The notes below the pieces were generated by a model. That model did no database searches and was not told where the DNA came from. It saw only the letters and a program-made list of their open reading frames with translations. A stretch of DNA of 50,144 nucleotides from Flavonifractor sp. An82 (GTDB taxonomy: Bacteria > Bacillota > Clostridia > Oscillospirales > Oscillospiraceae): contig NZ_NFHG01000021.1 of the NCBI RefSeq assembly GCF_002159265.1, positions 1-50,144 on the forward strand. The letters run 5' to 3'. Position numbers and translations under genes: made by a program. Of the stretch, positions 17,114 to 25,596 are shown piece by piece (the first letter of the stretch is position 1; every line of letters starts with the position of its first letter).

Positions 17114-17562
17114 GAAAGCAGAACTGGCCCAAGCGTGATCCCATCAAAAACTATTTCCCGCTGCCCAATGAGATCTACGATCTGGGATTGTCCCGGGGCG
17201 CGATCTCGGTGTACAGCTTCCTGCTGCGCCGGGAGGACCGCAGGACCTATCAGTGTCTGCTCAGCTACCGGGAGATCGGCGACGGCGTTGGCATGTGCGT
17301 GACCACAGTGAGAAAGTATGTGGCGGAGCTGGAGGAGCGATCGCTGATCCGCACGGAGCACACCTCTGTCATTACCAGGGACGGCCGCAAGCGCAACGGC
17401 CGTCTGCTCTATCACATCCTGCCCATCCAGATGTCCATCAACCAGTACTACGAGCGGCAGTTCCAGGAGGCCGACCTGGCACTGGAGCGGCAGAAGGTAA
17501 CAAAGCGCCTGGCCGCGCTGGAGAGAAAGGAAGGTGCAAACAATGCTGATGCAAATGCTTAA
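17110..17562 (+). CDS. Winged-helix replication/regulatory protein (element 1)
   Basis: A 150-aa protein opening QNWPKRDPIKNYFPLPNEIYDLGLSRGAISVYSFL, with a winged helix (YREIGDGVGMCVTTVRKYVAELEERSLI) near residues 60-95. This pattern belongs to HTH_36/replication-initiator-like proteins found just after excisionase genes in mobilizable elements of Clostridia. It may start element replication after excision or act as a regulator. A clear homologue lies at 45921-46466. It overlaps the excisionase gene by 4 bp and the next gene by about 20 bp. Confidence 0.8.
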   Translation: MRKQNWPKRDPIKNYFPLPNEIYDLGLSRGAISVYSFLLRREDRRTYQCLLSYREIGDGVGMCVTTVRKYVAELEERSLIRTEHTSVITRDGRKRNGRLLYHILPIQMSINQYYERQFQEADLALERQKVTKRLAALERKEGANNADANA

Positions 17563-17914
17563 CAGTCTCATCGAGCACACCCCTGTGCTCGCCGCCCGGC
17601 GCACCGTGAAAACAAAGTGGTACATCATCAACCGGTACAACGAAAGTCATGATGACACCATGGATGAAAATGCGGTGATGCTCTTTCTCTGTGATGAACA
17701 GCGGGGCGATCTCACGGAGGAGCAGCGTGCCTTCGCCAAGGAGAAGAAGGCAGAAGTACACAGCAGTTTTTCTCTCAGCGTGTATGAACTCATTCTGTAT
17801 CAGGTCATGCACAGCCTGCATCTGGTGTCCGGCCCCGAGGATTTCGCCACTGTCTTTTCCAAGCCAAAAGACGGTGAGACTGGCCGCCAAATCCCCCCGT
17901 GTAACGGCCTGTGA
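17543..17914 (+). CDS. Hypothetical mobile-element protein
   Basis: A 123-aa protein with no recognised domain. The ATG at 17543 is chosen over a GTG at 17534; AAGGAAGG lies upstream. The sequence is acidic, with NAVMLFLCDEQRGDLTEEQRAFAKEKKAEVH suggesting a coiled region. It follows the winged-helix gene in an overlapping frame and is absent from element 2 at the equivalent position, so it is an element 1-specific part. Confidence 0.6.
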   Translation: MLMQMLNSLIEHTPVLAARRTVKTKWYIINRYNESHDDTMDENAVMLFLCDEQRGDLTEEQRAFAKEKKAEVHSSFSLSVYELILYQVMHSLHLVSGPEDFATVFSKPKDGETGRQIPPCNGL

Positions 17915-18219
17915 GGGGCTGTGTGCCCTCCCTGGGGACAGGGCAGAGTCCCTGCCCTACCGAGGGCTTTTGGACGGCTTTGGGCCGGATTTTCGGAACA
18001 GGAACCACGGAGGGACGAGGAGCAGGAGAAACCCCTGGCGCTTTTGTGCGCCCGGGCAGTCACATCCGCCCGCAGTGCGGGCGGTTTCGGGGATTTGAAG
18101 TTGGCGCTGTTTCGGCCAGTAGGCTTTGAGATTGGCGCTGTTCTTGTAAAAAATCGCCTGAATCCCCGCTGTTGTGGGATTTCAGGCGGCGCTGATGAGA
18201 AAAGGAGGCGATTTTGGCG
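17915..18219. other. Candidate oriT region of element 1
   Basis: This non-coding stretch precedes the relaxase operon. It contains the palindrome GCCCGCAGTGCGGGC (18068-18082) followed by GGTTTCGGGG; the same palindrome with a similar flank recurs at 46504-46518 in element 2 at the same map position. Two 19-bp near-identical direct repeats (18094-18112 and 18125-18143, core TTGGCGCTGTT, 31 bp apart) follow, then a hairpin CGCCTGAATCCC / GGGATTTCAGGCG (18155-18188). Palindrome plus direct repeats beside a relaxase is the usual build of an origin of transfer. The nick site is not identified. Confidence 0.55.
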
Positions 18220-18630
18220 ATGAAAGAGTTGAAGAAGAAACACTCGGTGTGGCTGAGTGAATCGGCCTGGGCCAATGTGGAACATCACTACCAGGCGGAC
18301 AACTGCTCCACCAAAAACGAGTACATCGAAAAGGCGATCCAGTTCTATTCCGGCTACCTGGACACGGAACACGCGGAGGAATATCTGCCTCGTATTCTCT
18401 CTGATGTGCTGGAGGGAAAGCTGGGTGCCTTTGGAAAACGCATGGGGCATCTGCTCTTCAAGCAGGCAGTGGACCAGGATCTGATGGCGAATCTGTTCGC
18501 CAGCGGTACCAATGTCGACCTGGATACGGTGCAAAAACTTCGGGTACGCTGCGTAAAAAATGTGAAAGAGACCAACGGGGAAATTGATTTCCAGGATGCG
18601 TTTCGGTTTCAGAAGAGGATCGAGGAATGA
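18220..18630 (+). CDS. Relaxosome accessory (MobC-like) protein
   Basis: A 136-aa protein starting at ATG 18220, with AAAAGGAGG 11 nt upstream; a TTG at 18214 at closer spacing is an equal alternative. The start KHSVWLSESAWANVEHHYQADNCSTKNEYIEKAIQFY is a ribbon-helix-helix-like DNA-binding segment. Position between the oriT-like region and the relaxase, with a 4-bp overlap with the relaxase, fits an accessory protein that bends or opens oriT. The element 2 counterpart is at 46654-47073. Confidence 0.75.
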   Translation: MKELKKKHSVWLSESAWANVEHHYQADNCSTKNEYIEKAIQFYSGYLDTEHAEEYLPRILSDVLEGKLGAFGKRMGHLLFKQAVDQDLMANLFASGTNVDLDTVQKLRVRCVKNVKETNGEIDFQDAFRFQKRIEE

Positions 18631-20417
18631 AGGGTCTCATTCAAAAGTCCGGCTACATCAAGCCGGGAAGCGGCGGCGGACACTACGCTGAGTACATCGC
18701 CACCCGAGATGGCGTGGAACTGATGGAACCCACGGCAGGCGGTGGCTACCTGGAGTACATTGCGGAGCGTCCCCGCTCTCACGGCCTGTTTTCAGCGGAC
18801 GGTGCTGCTAATCTGGAGCAGACCATGGAGGAGATCAACGCACACGCCGGTCCGGTGTGGACCTTCATCTACTCCCTGAAGCGGGAGGACGCCGCACGGC
18901 TGGGCTACGAAAACGGCGAGAGCTGGCGCAGATTGCTGCTGGCCCATCAAACAGAACTGGCGGCGGCCATGAAAATCCCGCCCAGCAGCTTTCGCTGGCG
19001 GGCCGCCTTCCACGATGAAAAGCACCACCCTCACATCCACATGATGGCCTGGTCTGCCGATCCCAGGCAGGGCTATCTGACGGAGAAAGGCATCGAGCAG
19101 ATGCGCTCCCAGCTGTCCAACGACATCTTCCAGGATGAGCTGCTGTCCCTCTATCAAGAGAAGGATCTGACCTATCAGCAGGTACGGGACGCGGCAATAG
19201 AGGCCATGGGCCGTCTCATCCGAGAGATGAAGTCCGGACTCTGCGACAGTCCTGTCATCGCCGGGCAGATGGAAACGCTGGCCGGAATGCTGTCGGAGGT
19301 CAAGGGCAAGAAGGTGTACGGTTATCTCAAAAAGCCGGTTAAGGCCCAGGTGGATGCCATCGTGGATGAGCTGGCCAGACTCCCGGAGGTGGCGGAGTGC
19401 TATGAACACTGGAACCGAATGCGGGATGAGTTGGAGCGGTACTACAAAGACACGCCACGAGAACACAAACCATTGTCACAGCAACAAGAATTCAAGGCCG
19501 TCAAGAACATGGTCATCCGTGAAGCAGAGGAACTGCGTTTGGGTGCTTTCACATTCGAAGATACGGCCATGAAAGATGAAGTGGATGAGGACCAGGAGGA
19601 GGTGTACTACGCCTGGTCCTCCCGCTGGCAGATGGCGGAAGCCTACCAGAACGCCAAGGAGATTCTGTTGGAATATGAAAACACAGAAGCGGAAAAGGCG
19701 GAGCAGGTGCAGTTGATGGAGCAGCTCTGGGGCGCCGGCTTCACCGTGGCCGCTCACCTGCTGGGCAAGTGCTGGCGGGATGGAATGGGTGTGCTGCCGG
19801 ATGACGAGAAAGCAGAATTGTGGTTCCACCGTGCAGCCGAAGCCGGTCATGACTTTTCCCAATACGCTCTGGGGAAGTTATTGCAGGGGAAAAAGCGGAT
19901 GGAGGAAGCGGTGTCCTGGTATGAGAAAGCGGCGGCGCAGGGCAATCCCTACGCCGCCTACCGGCTGGGGAAACTGTATCTGGAGGGAACGGATGTCCCG
20001 AAAAATGCGGCCAGGGCTGTGGAGTATCTGAGCGATGCCGCGCAGGAGGGCAACCAGTATGCCCAGTACACCCTGGGTAAGCTGTACCTTGCCGGTGAGG
20101 ATGTGAGTCAGGACAGAGAACAGGCATACCGCTGGTTCTGGGAATCCGCGTCACAAGGAAACGAGTATGCCCAGTTCTTTCTGGATCACTTCAATGACAA
20201 CCACAGTCCCAATGTGCTCCTGTCTGCCACCAAACTCCTCCACCACATGGGCCGGATCTTTCAGGACAACTCTATTCCGCCCTGCCCGCCGGGCAGTCAG
20301 AGGGCGGACCGTAAACTGCTCCAGAAGATCCGTCAGAAGAAAATCGCCATGGGCCACAAGCCGGATGACCATGAGGAGGAGCAGAACATGGGTGGCATGA
20401 CCATGGGCGGGATGTAG
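18627..20417 (+). CDS. MobP3-type relaxase with C-terminal Sel1 repeats
   Basis: A 596-aa relaxase. The N-terminal domain carries YAEYIATRDGVE, YLEYIAERPRSHGLF, FIYSLKREDAARLGY and the metal-binding HPHIHMMAW (near residue 135), the three-histidine pattern of MOBP relaxases. Residues 390-520 hold about four Sel1 repeats (for example AAYRLGKLYLEG, AQYTLGKLYLAG). The tail is Met- and Gly-rich (GGMTMGGM). The relaxase would nick the oriT and lead the strand into a conjugation channel supplied by another element. It is full length, unlike the truncated copy at 47061. Confidence 0.9.
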   Translation: MKGLIQKSGYIKPGSGGGHYAEYIATRDGVELMEPTAGGGYLEYIAERPRSHGLFSADGAANLEQTMEEINAHAGPVWTFIYSLKREDAARLGYENGESWRRLLLAHQTELAAAMKIPPSSFRWRAAFHDEKHHPHIHMMAWSADPRQGYLTEKGIEQMRSQLSNDIFQDELLSLYQEKDLTYQQVRDAAIEAMGRLIREMKSGLCDSPVIAGQMETLAGMLSEVKGKKVYGYLKKPVKAQVDAIVDELARLPEVAECYEHWNRMRDELERYYKDTPREHKPLSQQQEFKAVKNMVIREAEELRLGAFTFEDTAMKDEVDEDQEEVYYAWSSRWQMAEAYQNAKEILLEYENTEAEKAEQVQLMEQLWGAGFTVAAHLLGKCWRDGMGVLPDDEKAELWFHRAAEAGHDFSQYALGKLLQGKKRMEEAVSWYEKAAAQGNPYAAYRLGKLYLEGTDVPKNAARAVEYLSDAAQEGNQYAQYTLGKLYLAGEDVSQDREQAYRWFWESASQGNEYAQFFLDHFNDNHSPNVLLSATKLLHHMGRIFQDNSIPPCPPGSQRADRKLLQKIRQKKIAMGHKPDDHEEEQNMGGMTMGGM

Positions 20418-20557
20418 GCGTATTAAAATCTGACATGCCAAAACAAAGATAAAATCTCTTCACAGTCCAAAAATCTTTCTGAAAAAGTTTCAAATAAGGG
20501 GTGGATATTGGGAGACAGTTCGGGTATTGTGTGTTGCTGATAAGGAGGCGACGCGCA

Positions 20558-20872
20558 ATGAACGACTACATGAGAGCACTGCACCAGAGGTTCTTCCGGG
20601 AACCGGATGTGTCAGAGTTGGAAGAGGATATCGAGAACACCCGCCAGGAGGTCCGAGACTTCTTGGATAAGATACAGCGGCGCAGGCTCATGCATCTGGT
20701 GGACAGTCAGAATCTATTGAAAGAAGAGATTTCCTTGGCCAGCTTTACCGCTGGGTTCAAACTGGCCTGGGGACTGAGCAAAGAACTGGAGGCGGATGGC
20801 TTGTACTCCTTCGATGAGGAGGAGACGGAACGCGTCTGCCGCAGAATGGAACAGGAGGAGGGATCAAGATGA
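20558..20872 (+). CDS. Small helical mobile-element protein (DUF6809-like)
   Basis: A 104-aa acidic helical protein, starting at ATG 20558 with AAGGAGG upstream. The segment FTAGFKLAWGLSKEL resembles the F..GF.LG..L..EL motif that I associate with DUF6809 proteins on Clostridia mobile elements. No catalytic residues are apparent. It overlaps the following zinc-ribbon gene by 4 bp. Confidence 0.6.
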   Translation: MNDYMRALHQRFFREPDVSELEEDIENTRQEVRDFLDKIQRRRLMHLVDSQNLLKEEISLASFTAGFKLAWGLSKELEADGLYSFDEEETERVCRRMEQEEGSR

Positions 20873-21072
20873 CAAATCGACTTCCCATTCAGCGGTGCCA
20901 GTACTGTGGATGCGAGGACATCGGTCTTGGCTGGCAGCACGGCGAAGCGCTGGTCACATTCAAGAAACACGGAATGCTGGGCAACCGGCTGCGGTATCTG
21001 ATCTGCCGCCGCTGCGGCGCTGTGCTCTATCAGTGCGTGGCGGAGCCTGACAAGTATCCTCCTGTGAAATAG
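20869..21072 (+). CDS. Small zinc-ribbon protein
   Basis: A 67-aa protein with CQYCGC near residue 10 and CRRCG near residue 46, a two-knuckle zinc ribbon. It is translationally coupled to the preceding gene and followed by the integrase. Its role is unknown; such proteins often bind nucleic acid. Confidence 0.7.
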   Translation: MTNRLPIQRCQYCGCEDIGLGWQHGEALVTFKKHGMLGNRLRYLICRRCGAVLYQCVAEPDKYPPVK

Positions 21073-21125
21073 GCTGCACAGTAACCGCACGACAAATGAA
21101 ACTGAAATACTGGAGGTGAAACAAC

Positions 21126-22244
21126 ATGGCAAAAAGACGACCATCCGGAGATGGCATGGTCCGCAAGCGGGAGGATGGCCGCTGGGAGGGCCGCATCGTG
21201 GTGGGACACAAGGAAAACGGTGAGCCCATCTTCCGATATGTGTTGGCCAAAACTCAAAAAGAGTTGCTGGCTAAGCTTCACCGTGACATGGATATCTATC
21301 AGGACGCACAGCTCACAGAGGACAGCCGCATGACTCTTGGCGAGTGGCTGGATCGCTGGATGGAAGAATACGGTGCCGTCACCCTGCGGCCTAACACCCT
21401 GCGCAGCTATGAGCAGTACATCCGGTGCTATGTGAAGCCGTATCTCGGCGGCAAGATCGTCTCCCGAGTCACACGGCTGGACATTCAAAAACTGTACCGG
21501 AAGCTGAAGAAAGAGGGGCGTGTCCACGACCACCCGGAATATGGACACGAGCTATCGGACAGCATGGTGCTCCGCATCCACGCCATGCTCCACCGCTGTC
21601 TCAAGGATGCGGAACGGGACCACATCGTTCCTTACAACCCAACGGACGGTGTCAAGCTGCCCAAGAGCAACTACAAACCAAAGCAGGTTCTCGACCGAGA
21701 GCAGATGGATGCCTTCCTGGCGGCAGTGGACAAGAATGAAATCTGGCGGGACTTCTTCTACACGGAGTTGACCACCGGCCTTCGTCGAGGTGAGATCTGC
21801 GGTCTCATGTGGAGAGACTTCGATGAAAACGCAGGGACGCTGAAAATCCTCCGCTCGGTGAATGTACCTAAGCGGGGTGAACTGGAGATTGGCGAGACCA
21901 AGACTGAGAGGGGTAGACGCACTATCCGTCTGCCCCCCAGTACTGTCCAGCGGCTGAAGGAGCGAAAGAAACACGCTATCAGTCAGTGGATCTTCCCGGA
22001 TCCTCTGGCTCCGGAGAAACCGGTGCGGCCCAGTGCCGCCTACTACTGGATGAAGGTGCTGCTGAAAGAGGCGGGACTGCCTCACATCAGGTTCCATGAT
22101 CTCCGGCACACTTTTGCCACCCACGCCTTGGCCAGCGGTGTGGATGCCAAGACTCTCTCCGGTACTCACCCACCTGGCCGGACGGCACCAAGCACTCTAA
22201 ATGCGTCTATGCTCATACTCGTGAAGAATGTGAGGAGAAACTGA
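21126..22244 (+). pseudogene. Tyrosine-type integrase, C-terminus lost
   Basis: A 372-aa tyrosine recombinase with GGAGGTG before the start. The N-terminal arm-binding part (GMVRKREDGRWEGRIVVG), SAM-like domain and catalytic TGLRRGE and HDLRHTFATH motifs are intact. After DAKTLSG (near nucleotide 22163) the family normally continues with a GH motif and the nucleophilic tyrosine; here the sequence becomes THPPGRTAPSTLNASM, unrelated and tyrosine-free. In the other frame the DNA encodes an unrelated protein end. The enzyme as written cannot form the covalent intermediate, so element 1 should be unable to excise by itself. Confidence 0.8.
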
Positions 22245-22495
22245 AGGTGCTCATCCAGCAGCTGAACGCAGAACGGAAAGCAATTCTGGACCGGCTGCGA
22301 GGGATCCCATCGCCTGAGAAACTTACCAAGAAGCAGCGGCAGATCTGGGAGTATATGAAAATTTACCCCGACGAGACAAACTACAGTGTCATCGCCAAGG
22401 GGGCAAAGGTGACTCGGCACACGGTGGCCAAGCACTTTGCGATGATCCAAAAGATGTTGGGGATGAAGGAAAACCCTCCCCCTGCACTACCCTGA
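22163..22495 (+). pseudogene. C-terminal fragment of an element protein with HTH end
   Basis: From 22163 a frame different from the integrase reads YSPTWPDGTKHSKCVYAHTREECEEKL and continues to 22495. Its start resembles the DNA-binding arm of another integrase-like protein (P..PDG...S..VYA.T.EECE.KL) and its end is a helix-turn-helix (YSVIAKGAKVTRHTVAKHFAMIQK). There is no ribosome binding site, and the first in-frame ATG is interior, so this looks like the remainder of a gene joined to the broken integrase. Confidence 0.5.
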
Positions 22496-22524
22496 TTGCC
22501 AGGTAGTCCCGCTTATGGTATGAT
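22496..22524 (+). promoter_or_regulatory. Promoter of the macro-domain operon
   Basis: TTGCCA (22496-22501), a 17-bp spacer and TATGAT (22519-22524) precede the macro gene by 28 bp; GAGGAGG follows as its ribosome binding site. Confidence 0.65.
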
Positions 22525-22551
22525 AGCCCTATCAAGTGAGGAGGTGCCGTC

Positions 22552-23550
22552 ATGCCCCTGCACATCGTGCGAAATGATATCACCACCATGAAGGTGGACG
22601 CCATCGTCAACGCCGCCAACGAGAGCCTGCTGGGCGGCGGAGGTGTGGACGGCGCTATCCACCGTGCCGCCGGGCCGGAGCTGCTGGCTGAGTGCCGCAC
22701 CCTGGGCGGCTGTAAAACCGGGCAGGCCAAGATCACAAAGGGATATCGCCTGCCGGCAAAGTTTGTGATCCACACCGTGGGTCCCATCTGGCGGGGCGGC
22801 AGTCACGGAGAGCGGAAACTGCTGGTATCAGCCTACCGCTCCTCTCTGGAACTGGCCCTGAGCAACCACTGTGAAACGGTAGCCTTTCCGCTGATTTCCT
22901 CCGGGGTGTATGGCTACCCTAAGGATCAGGCACTGAAGGTGGCCGTGGATACCATTGGAGATTTTCTGCTTGCCCATGATATGACGGTATATCTTGTGAT
23001 CTTCGACCGGGCCGCCTACACCATCGGTGGGAAGCTCTTTGCTGACATTGCCGCGTACATCGATGACCGCTATGTGGATGCCCACACCGACAGCAGGGAG
23101 ACTCAGCGCCGCCGGATAGCCATGGCCTCCATGGCCATGGAGGAAGAAGATTGGATGCCTGCCCCTTGCACCTCGGCTCCCTTCGGACTGGACGAAGCCC
23201 TCGGCAAACTGGATGAGAGCTTTTCTCAGATGCTGTTGCGGAAGATCGACGAGCGGGGCATGACCGACGCCCAGTGCTATAAAAAGGCCAACATCGACCG
23301 CAAGCTGTTCTCCAAGATTCGCTCGGATGTCCACTATAAGCCCTCCAAGCCCACCGCCATGGCCTTCGCCATTGCCCTGGAATTGCCTCTGGAGGAGGCA
23401 CGGGAGATGCTGGGGAAAGCAGGTTTTGCCTTTTCTCACGCCAGCAAGTTCGATATCATCGTGGAGTATTTCATCGCCCACCGAAACTACAACATTTTTG
23501 AGATTAACGAGGCTCTCTTCGCCTTTGACCAGAGCCTACTGGGTGGGTAA
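22552..23550 (+). CDS. Macro domain protein with C-terminal HTH-like domain
   Basis: A 332-aa protein. Residues 1-175 are a macro domain: [26 protein letters not shown] (ADP-ribose-binding loop) and [11 protein letters not shown] (second loop), as in O-acetyl-ADP-ribose or ADP-ribosyl hydrolases. Residues 215-330 are a second module ([33 protein letters not shown]), resembling an XRE-like DNA-binding fold, with a helical tail. The pair suggests a regulator sensing an ADP-ribose metabolite, or an enzyme with its own binding domain. It has its own promoter and is followed by a ProX-type deacylase 19 bp downstream. Confidence 0.85.
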   Translation: MPLHIVRNDITTMKVDAIVNAANESLLGGGGVDGAIHRAAGPELLAECRTLGGCKTGQAKITKGYRLPAKFVIHTVGPIWRGGSHGERKLLVSAYRSSLELALSNHCETVAFPLISSGVYGYPKDQALKVAVDTIGDFLLAHDMTVYLVIFDRAAYTIGGKLFADIAAYIDDRYVDAHTDSRETQRRRIAMASMAMEEEDWMPAPCTSAPFGLDEALGKLDESFSQMLLRKIDERGMTDAQCYKKANIDRKLFSKIRSDVHYKPSKPTAMAFAIALELPLEEAREMLGKAGFAFSHASKFDIIVEYFIAHRNYNIFEINEALFAFDQSLLGG

Positions 23551-23569
23551 TGGCGAGGAGAATTGGAAT

Positions 23570-24058
23570 ATGAACAAGAAGGAGATTTACGCGCTCCTCA
23601 GTACCAGAAACATCTGGCATGAGGTGACGGAGCACAAAGCTGTTTATAACATGGCAGAGGTAGCGGAGATCCGCCTGCCCTACCCGGAGGCCGATGCCAA
23701 AAACCTCTTCATCCGGGACGACAAAAAGCGCAATTACTATCTCATCACGGTCAAAGGAGACAAGCGGGTTGACCTAAAGGCTTTCCGGCAACAGAACGGC
23801 ACCCGGCCACTGACCTTTGCCTCGGATCTGGATCTGATGGATATTCTGGGGCTAATCCCCGGCGCGGTGACGCCTCTTGGTCTGCTCAATGACCGGGAAC
23901 ACAAGGTGACCTTCTGGCTGGATAAGTCCTTTCTGGGGGGCTCCGGCCTGATCGGTGTACACCCCAATGACAATACCGCCACCGTATGGCTCAAAACCCA
24001 GGACCTGCTCCGGCTCCTGGAGGAGAACGGCACGCAGATCACCCTGTTTGAAACATAG
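23570..24058 (+). CDS. YbaK/ProX-type aminoacyl-tRNA deacylase
   Basis: A 162-aa protein of the YbaK/ProX editing family. It has NMAEVAEIRLPYPEADAKNLFIRDDKKRNYYLITVKGDKRVDLKAFRQQ, typical of free-standing ProX, which removes alanine from mischarged tRNA-Pro. The start at 23570 follows GAGGAG at 8 nt. It lies close behind the macro gene and probably shares its transcript. Length and motifs look complete. A tRNA-Pro fragment lies elsewhere in the window, but the two are not obviously linked. Confidence 0.88.
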   Translation: MNKKEIYALLSTRNIWHEVTEHKAVYNMAEVAEIRLPYPEADAKNLFIRDDKKRNYYLITVKGDKRVDLKAFRQQNGTRPLTFASDLDLMDILGLIPGAVTPLGLLNDREHKVTFWLDKSFLGGSGLIGVHPNDNTATVWLKTQDLLRLLEENGTQITLFET

Positions 24059-24098
24059 CAATTTGTCGCCCGCCGGGCGACCTGTCCAAATCAAAATT

Positions 24099-24148
24099 CC
24101 CCTATACTGTGCTTGTAAATCAAACAACACAGCATAGGGGGATTTTTT
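24099..24148 (+). terminator. Hairpin with T-run overlapping the VWA ribosome binding site
   Basis: CCCCTATACTGTG (24099-24111) pairs with CACAGCATAGGGG (24128-24140) with one G-U pair, followed by GATTTTTT and the ATG at 24149. The 3' arm contains AGGGGG, the only ribosome binding site for the VWA gene, so the same hairpin could end upstream transcription and hide the site. Confidence 0.65.
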
Positions 24149-24808
24149 ATGAAGAAGAATTTGACGGAACTGGTGTTCATTCTGGACCGCAGCGGCTCCA
24201 TGCAGGGGCTGGAGGGCGACACCATCGGCGGCTTCAACGCCATGATCGAAAAGCAGAAGAAGGAGCCGGGCGAGGCCTTTGTCTCCACCGTCCTCTTTGA
24301 CGATCAGACCGAGGTGCTTCACGACCGGGTAAAAGTGAGCGAGGTTCGCCCCATCACCGAAAAAGAGTACTATGTCCGGGGCTGCACCGCTCTGCTGGAT
24401 GCCATCGGCGGGGCCATCCACCACATCGGGAACATCCACAAATACGCCCGTCCTGAAGATGTGCCGGAGCACACTCTCTTCGTCATCACCACTGACGGCA
24501 TGGAGAACGCCAGCCGCCGCTACTCCGCCCAGCGGGTCAAGGAGATGATCCAGCGGCAGAAGGACCGCTACGGCTGGGAGTTTCTCTTCCTGGGGGCCAA
24601 CATCGACGCGGTGGAGACGGCGGGCCATCTGGGTATTGCCCCTGACCGGGCGGTGAACTACCATTGCGACAGCGTGGGCACCCGCCTTAACTACGAGGTG
24701 GTGGGTCAGGCCGTGGCCGCCGTCCGGTGCAGCGCCCCCTTGGATGCGCACTGGAAGGACGCCATTGAGGAGGATTTCCGCAAGCGGCAGAAGAAGGGGC
24801 GGCGGTAA
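24149..24808 (+). CDS. von Willebrand factor type A domain protein
   Basis: A 219-aa VWA protein. FILDRSGSMQG at residues 8-18 is the MIDAS motif DxSxS; TTDGMENASRR near 115 gives the third metal ligand. There is no signal peptide or membrane helix, so it should be cytosolic. VWA proteins of this size are metal-dependent protein-binding modules, found with TerD or phage-related functions; the partner is not evident here. Its ribosome binding site is embedded in a terminator-like hairpin. Confidence 0.88.
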   Translation: MKKNLTELVFILDRSGSMQGLEGDTIGGFNAMIEKQKKEPGEAFVSTVLFDDQTEVLHDRVKVSEVRPITEKEYYVRGCTALLDAIGGAIHHIGNIHKYARPEDVPEHTLFVITTDGMENASRRYSAQRVKEMIQRQKDRYGWEFLFLGANIDAVETAGHLGIAPDRAVNYHCDSVGTRLNYEVVGQAVAAVRCSAPLDAHWKDAIEEDFRKRQKKGRR

Positions 24809-24822
24809 TCTGCCGTCAAAAC

Positions 24823-24859
24823 AGATGAGGGGCGGAGGCTACACCTCCGTCCCTCATCT
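24823..24859. terminator. Bidirectional terminator between VWA and flavin reductase genes
   Basis: AGATGAGGGGCGGAGG and CCTCCGTCCCTCATCT form a 16-bp stem (one G-U pair) around CTACA, between converging genes. There is no long T-run on either side. Confidence 0.6.
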
Positions 24860-24882
24860 ATGCGTAGGAGAAAATCCATTCT

Positions 24883-25443
24883 TTACTTCAGTTTGGCACC
24901 GTCCTGGAATGCGTTGCCTACCTTCTCGCCCAGTACCCGGTATGTGTGGTGAATGGGATCAAAGGTGATGGGCCGTAGTTTGTCCGGGTCGATCTTCCCG
25001 TCCTCGTCCAGCACGGACTCGTCGGCGCTCACATTGACGATTTCGCCCACCAGGCGGCAGCTCTCCGGGTCGTAGCTCACCAGGCGGCACTCCACCGCCA
25101 TGGGCAGTTCGTCGATGAGAGGTGCGTCTACAAATTCCGACTTGGTGGTGTGCCAACCGGCCTTTGCCACTTTGTCCGCCACCTGGTTACCCGACTCAAT
25201 TCCCACATAGTCACAGGCCACCATCTGCTCCACCGTGGCCATGCTCACGGTGAAGGCCTTGCGGGCCAGGATGTTGGCGGTAGTTTTATGGTCTTCGCTG
25301 ATGCACATGCTCAGCTCCTTGTCCTCGCTGATGCCACCCCAGGCCGCGTTCATGGCGTTGGGGGTGCCGTCCTCATCGTAAGCCGCCAGGATAAAGACCG
25401 GCTGGGGATAAGTCCAGGGCTTGGCTCCAAAATTCTTGCGCAT
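24883..25443 (-). CDS. Flavin reductase-like FMN-binding protein
   Basis: A 186-aa flavin reductase family protein (split-barrel FMN fold): KPWTYPQPVFILAAYDEDG, NAMNAAWGG, ANILARKAFTVS and CDYVG match the family's FMN-site blocks. These enzymes reduce or carry flavin, often as partners of oxygenases or as stress-response proteins. AAGGAGG lies before the start. A TATAAT -10 is present on the minus strand at 25494-25489, and a GTTCC...GGAAC palindrome at 25501-25516 sits near its -35. Confidence 0.88.
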   Translation of the reverse strand: MRKNFGAKPWTYPQPVFILAAYDEDGTPNAMNAAWGGISEDKELSMCISEDHKTTANILARKAFTVSMATVEQMVACDYVGIESGNQVADKVAKAGWHTTKSEFVDAPLIDELPMAVECRLVSYDPESCRLVGEIVNVSADESVLDEDGKIDPDKLRPITFDPIHHTYRVLGEKVGNAFQDGAKLK

Positions 25444-25527
25444 GGTAATCCCTCCTTATGATGTTCCAATACTAAGTGGTTTGGGACTATTATAGCATAA
25501 GTTCCGGCTTTGGAACATGGGGAGCGG

Positions 25528-25556
25528 TTGCTGAAGATAAGGCACTATGGTATGAT
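25528..25556 (+). promoter_or_regulatory. Promoter of the CatA-like gene
   Basis: TTGCTG (25528-25533), a 17-bp spacer and TATGAT (25551-25556). A transcript from here starts near 25563, which rules out a coding start at 25510. The neighbouring palindrome GTTCC-N6-GGAAC (25501-25516) separates it from the divergent flavin reductase promoter. Confidence 0.6.
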
Positions 25557-25596
25557 ATGGGTTACTTATCTTGGAGGACCAGATTTTGCGAACAGA

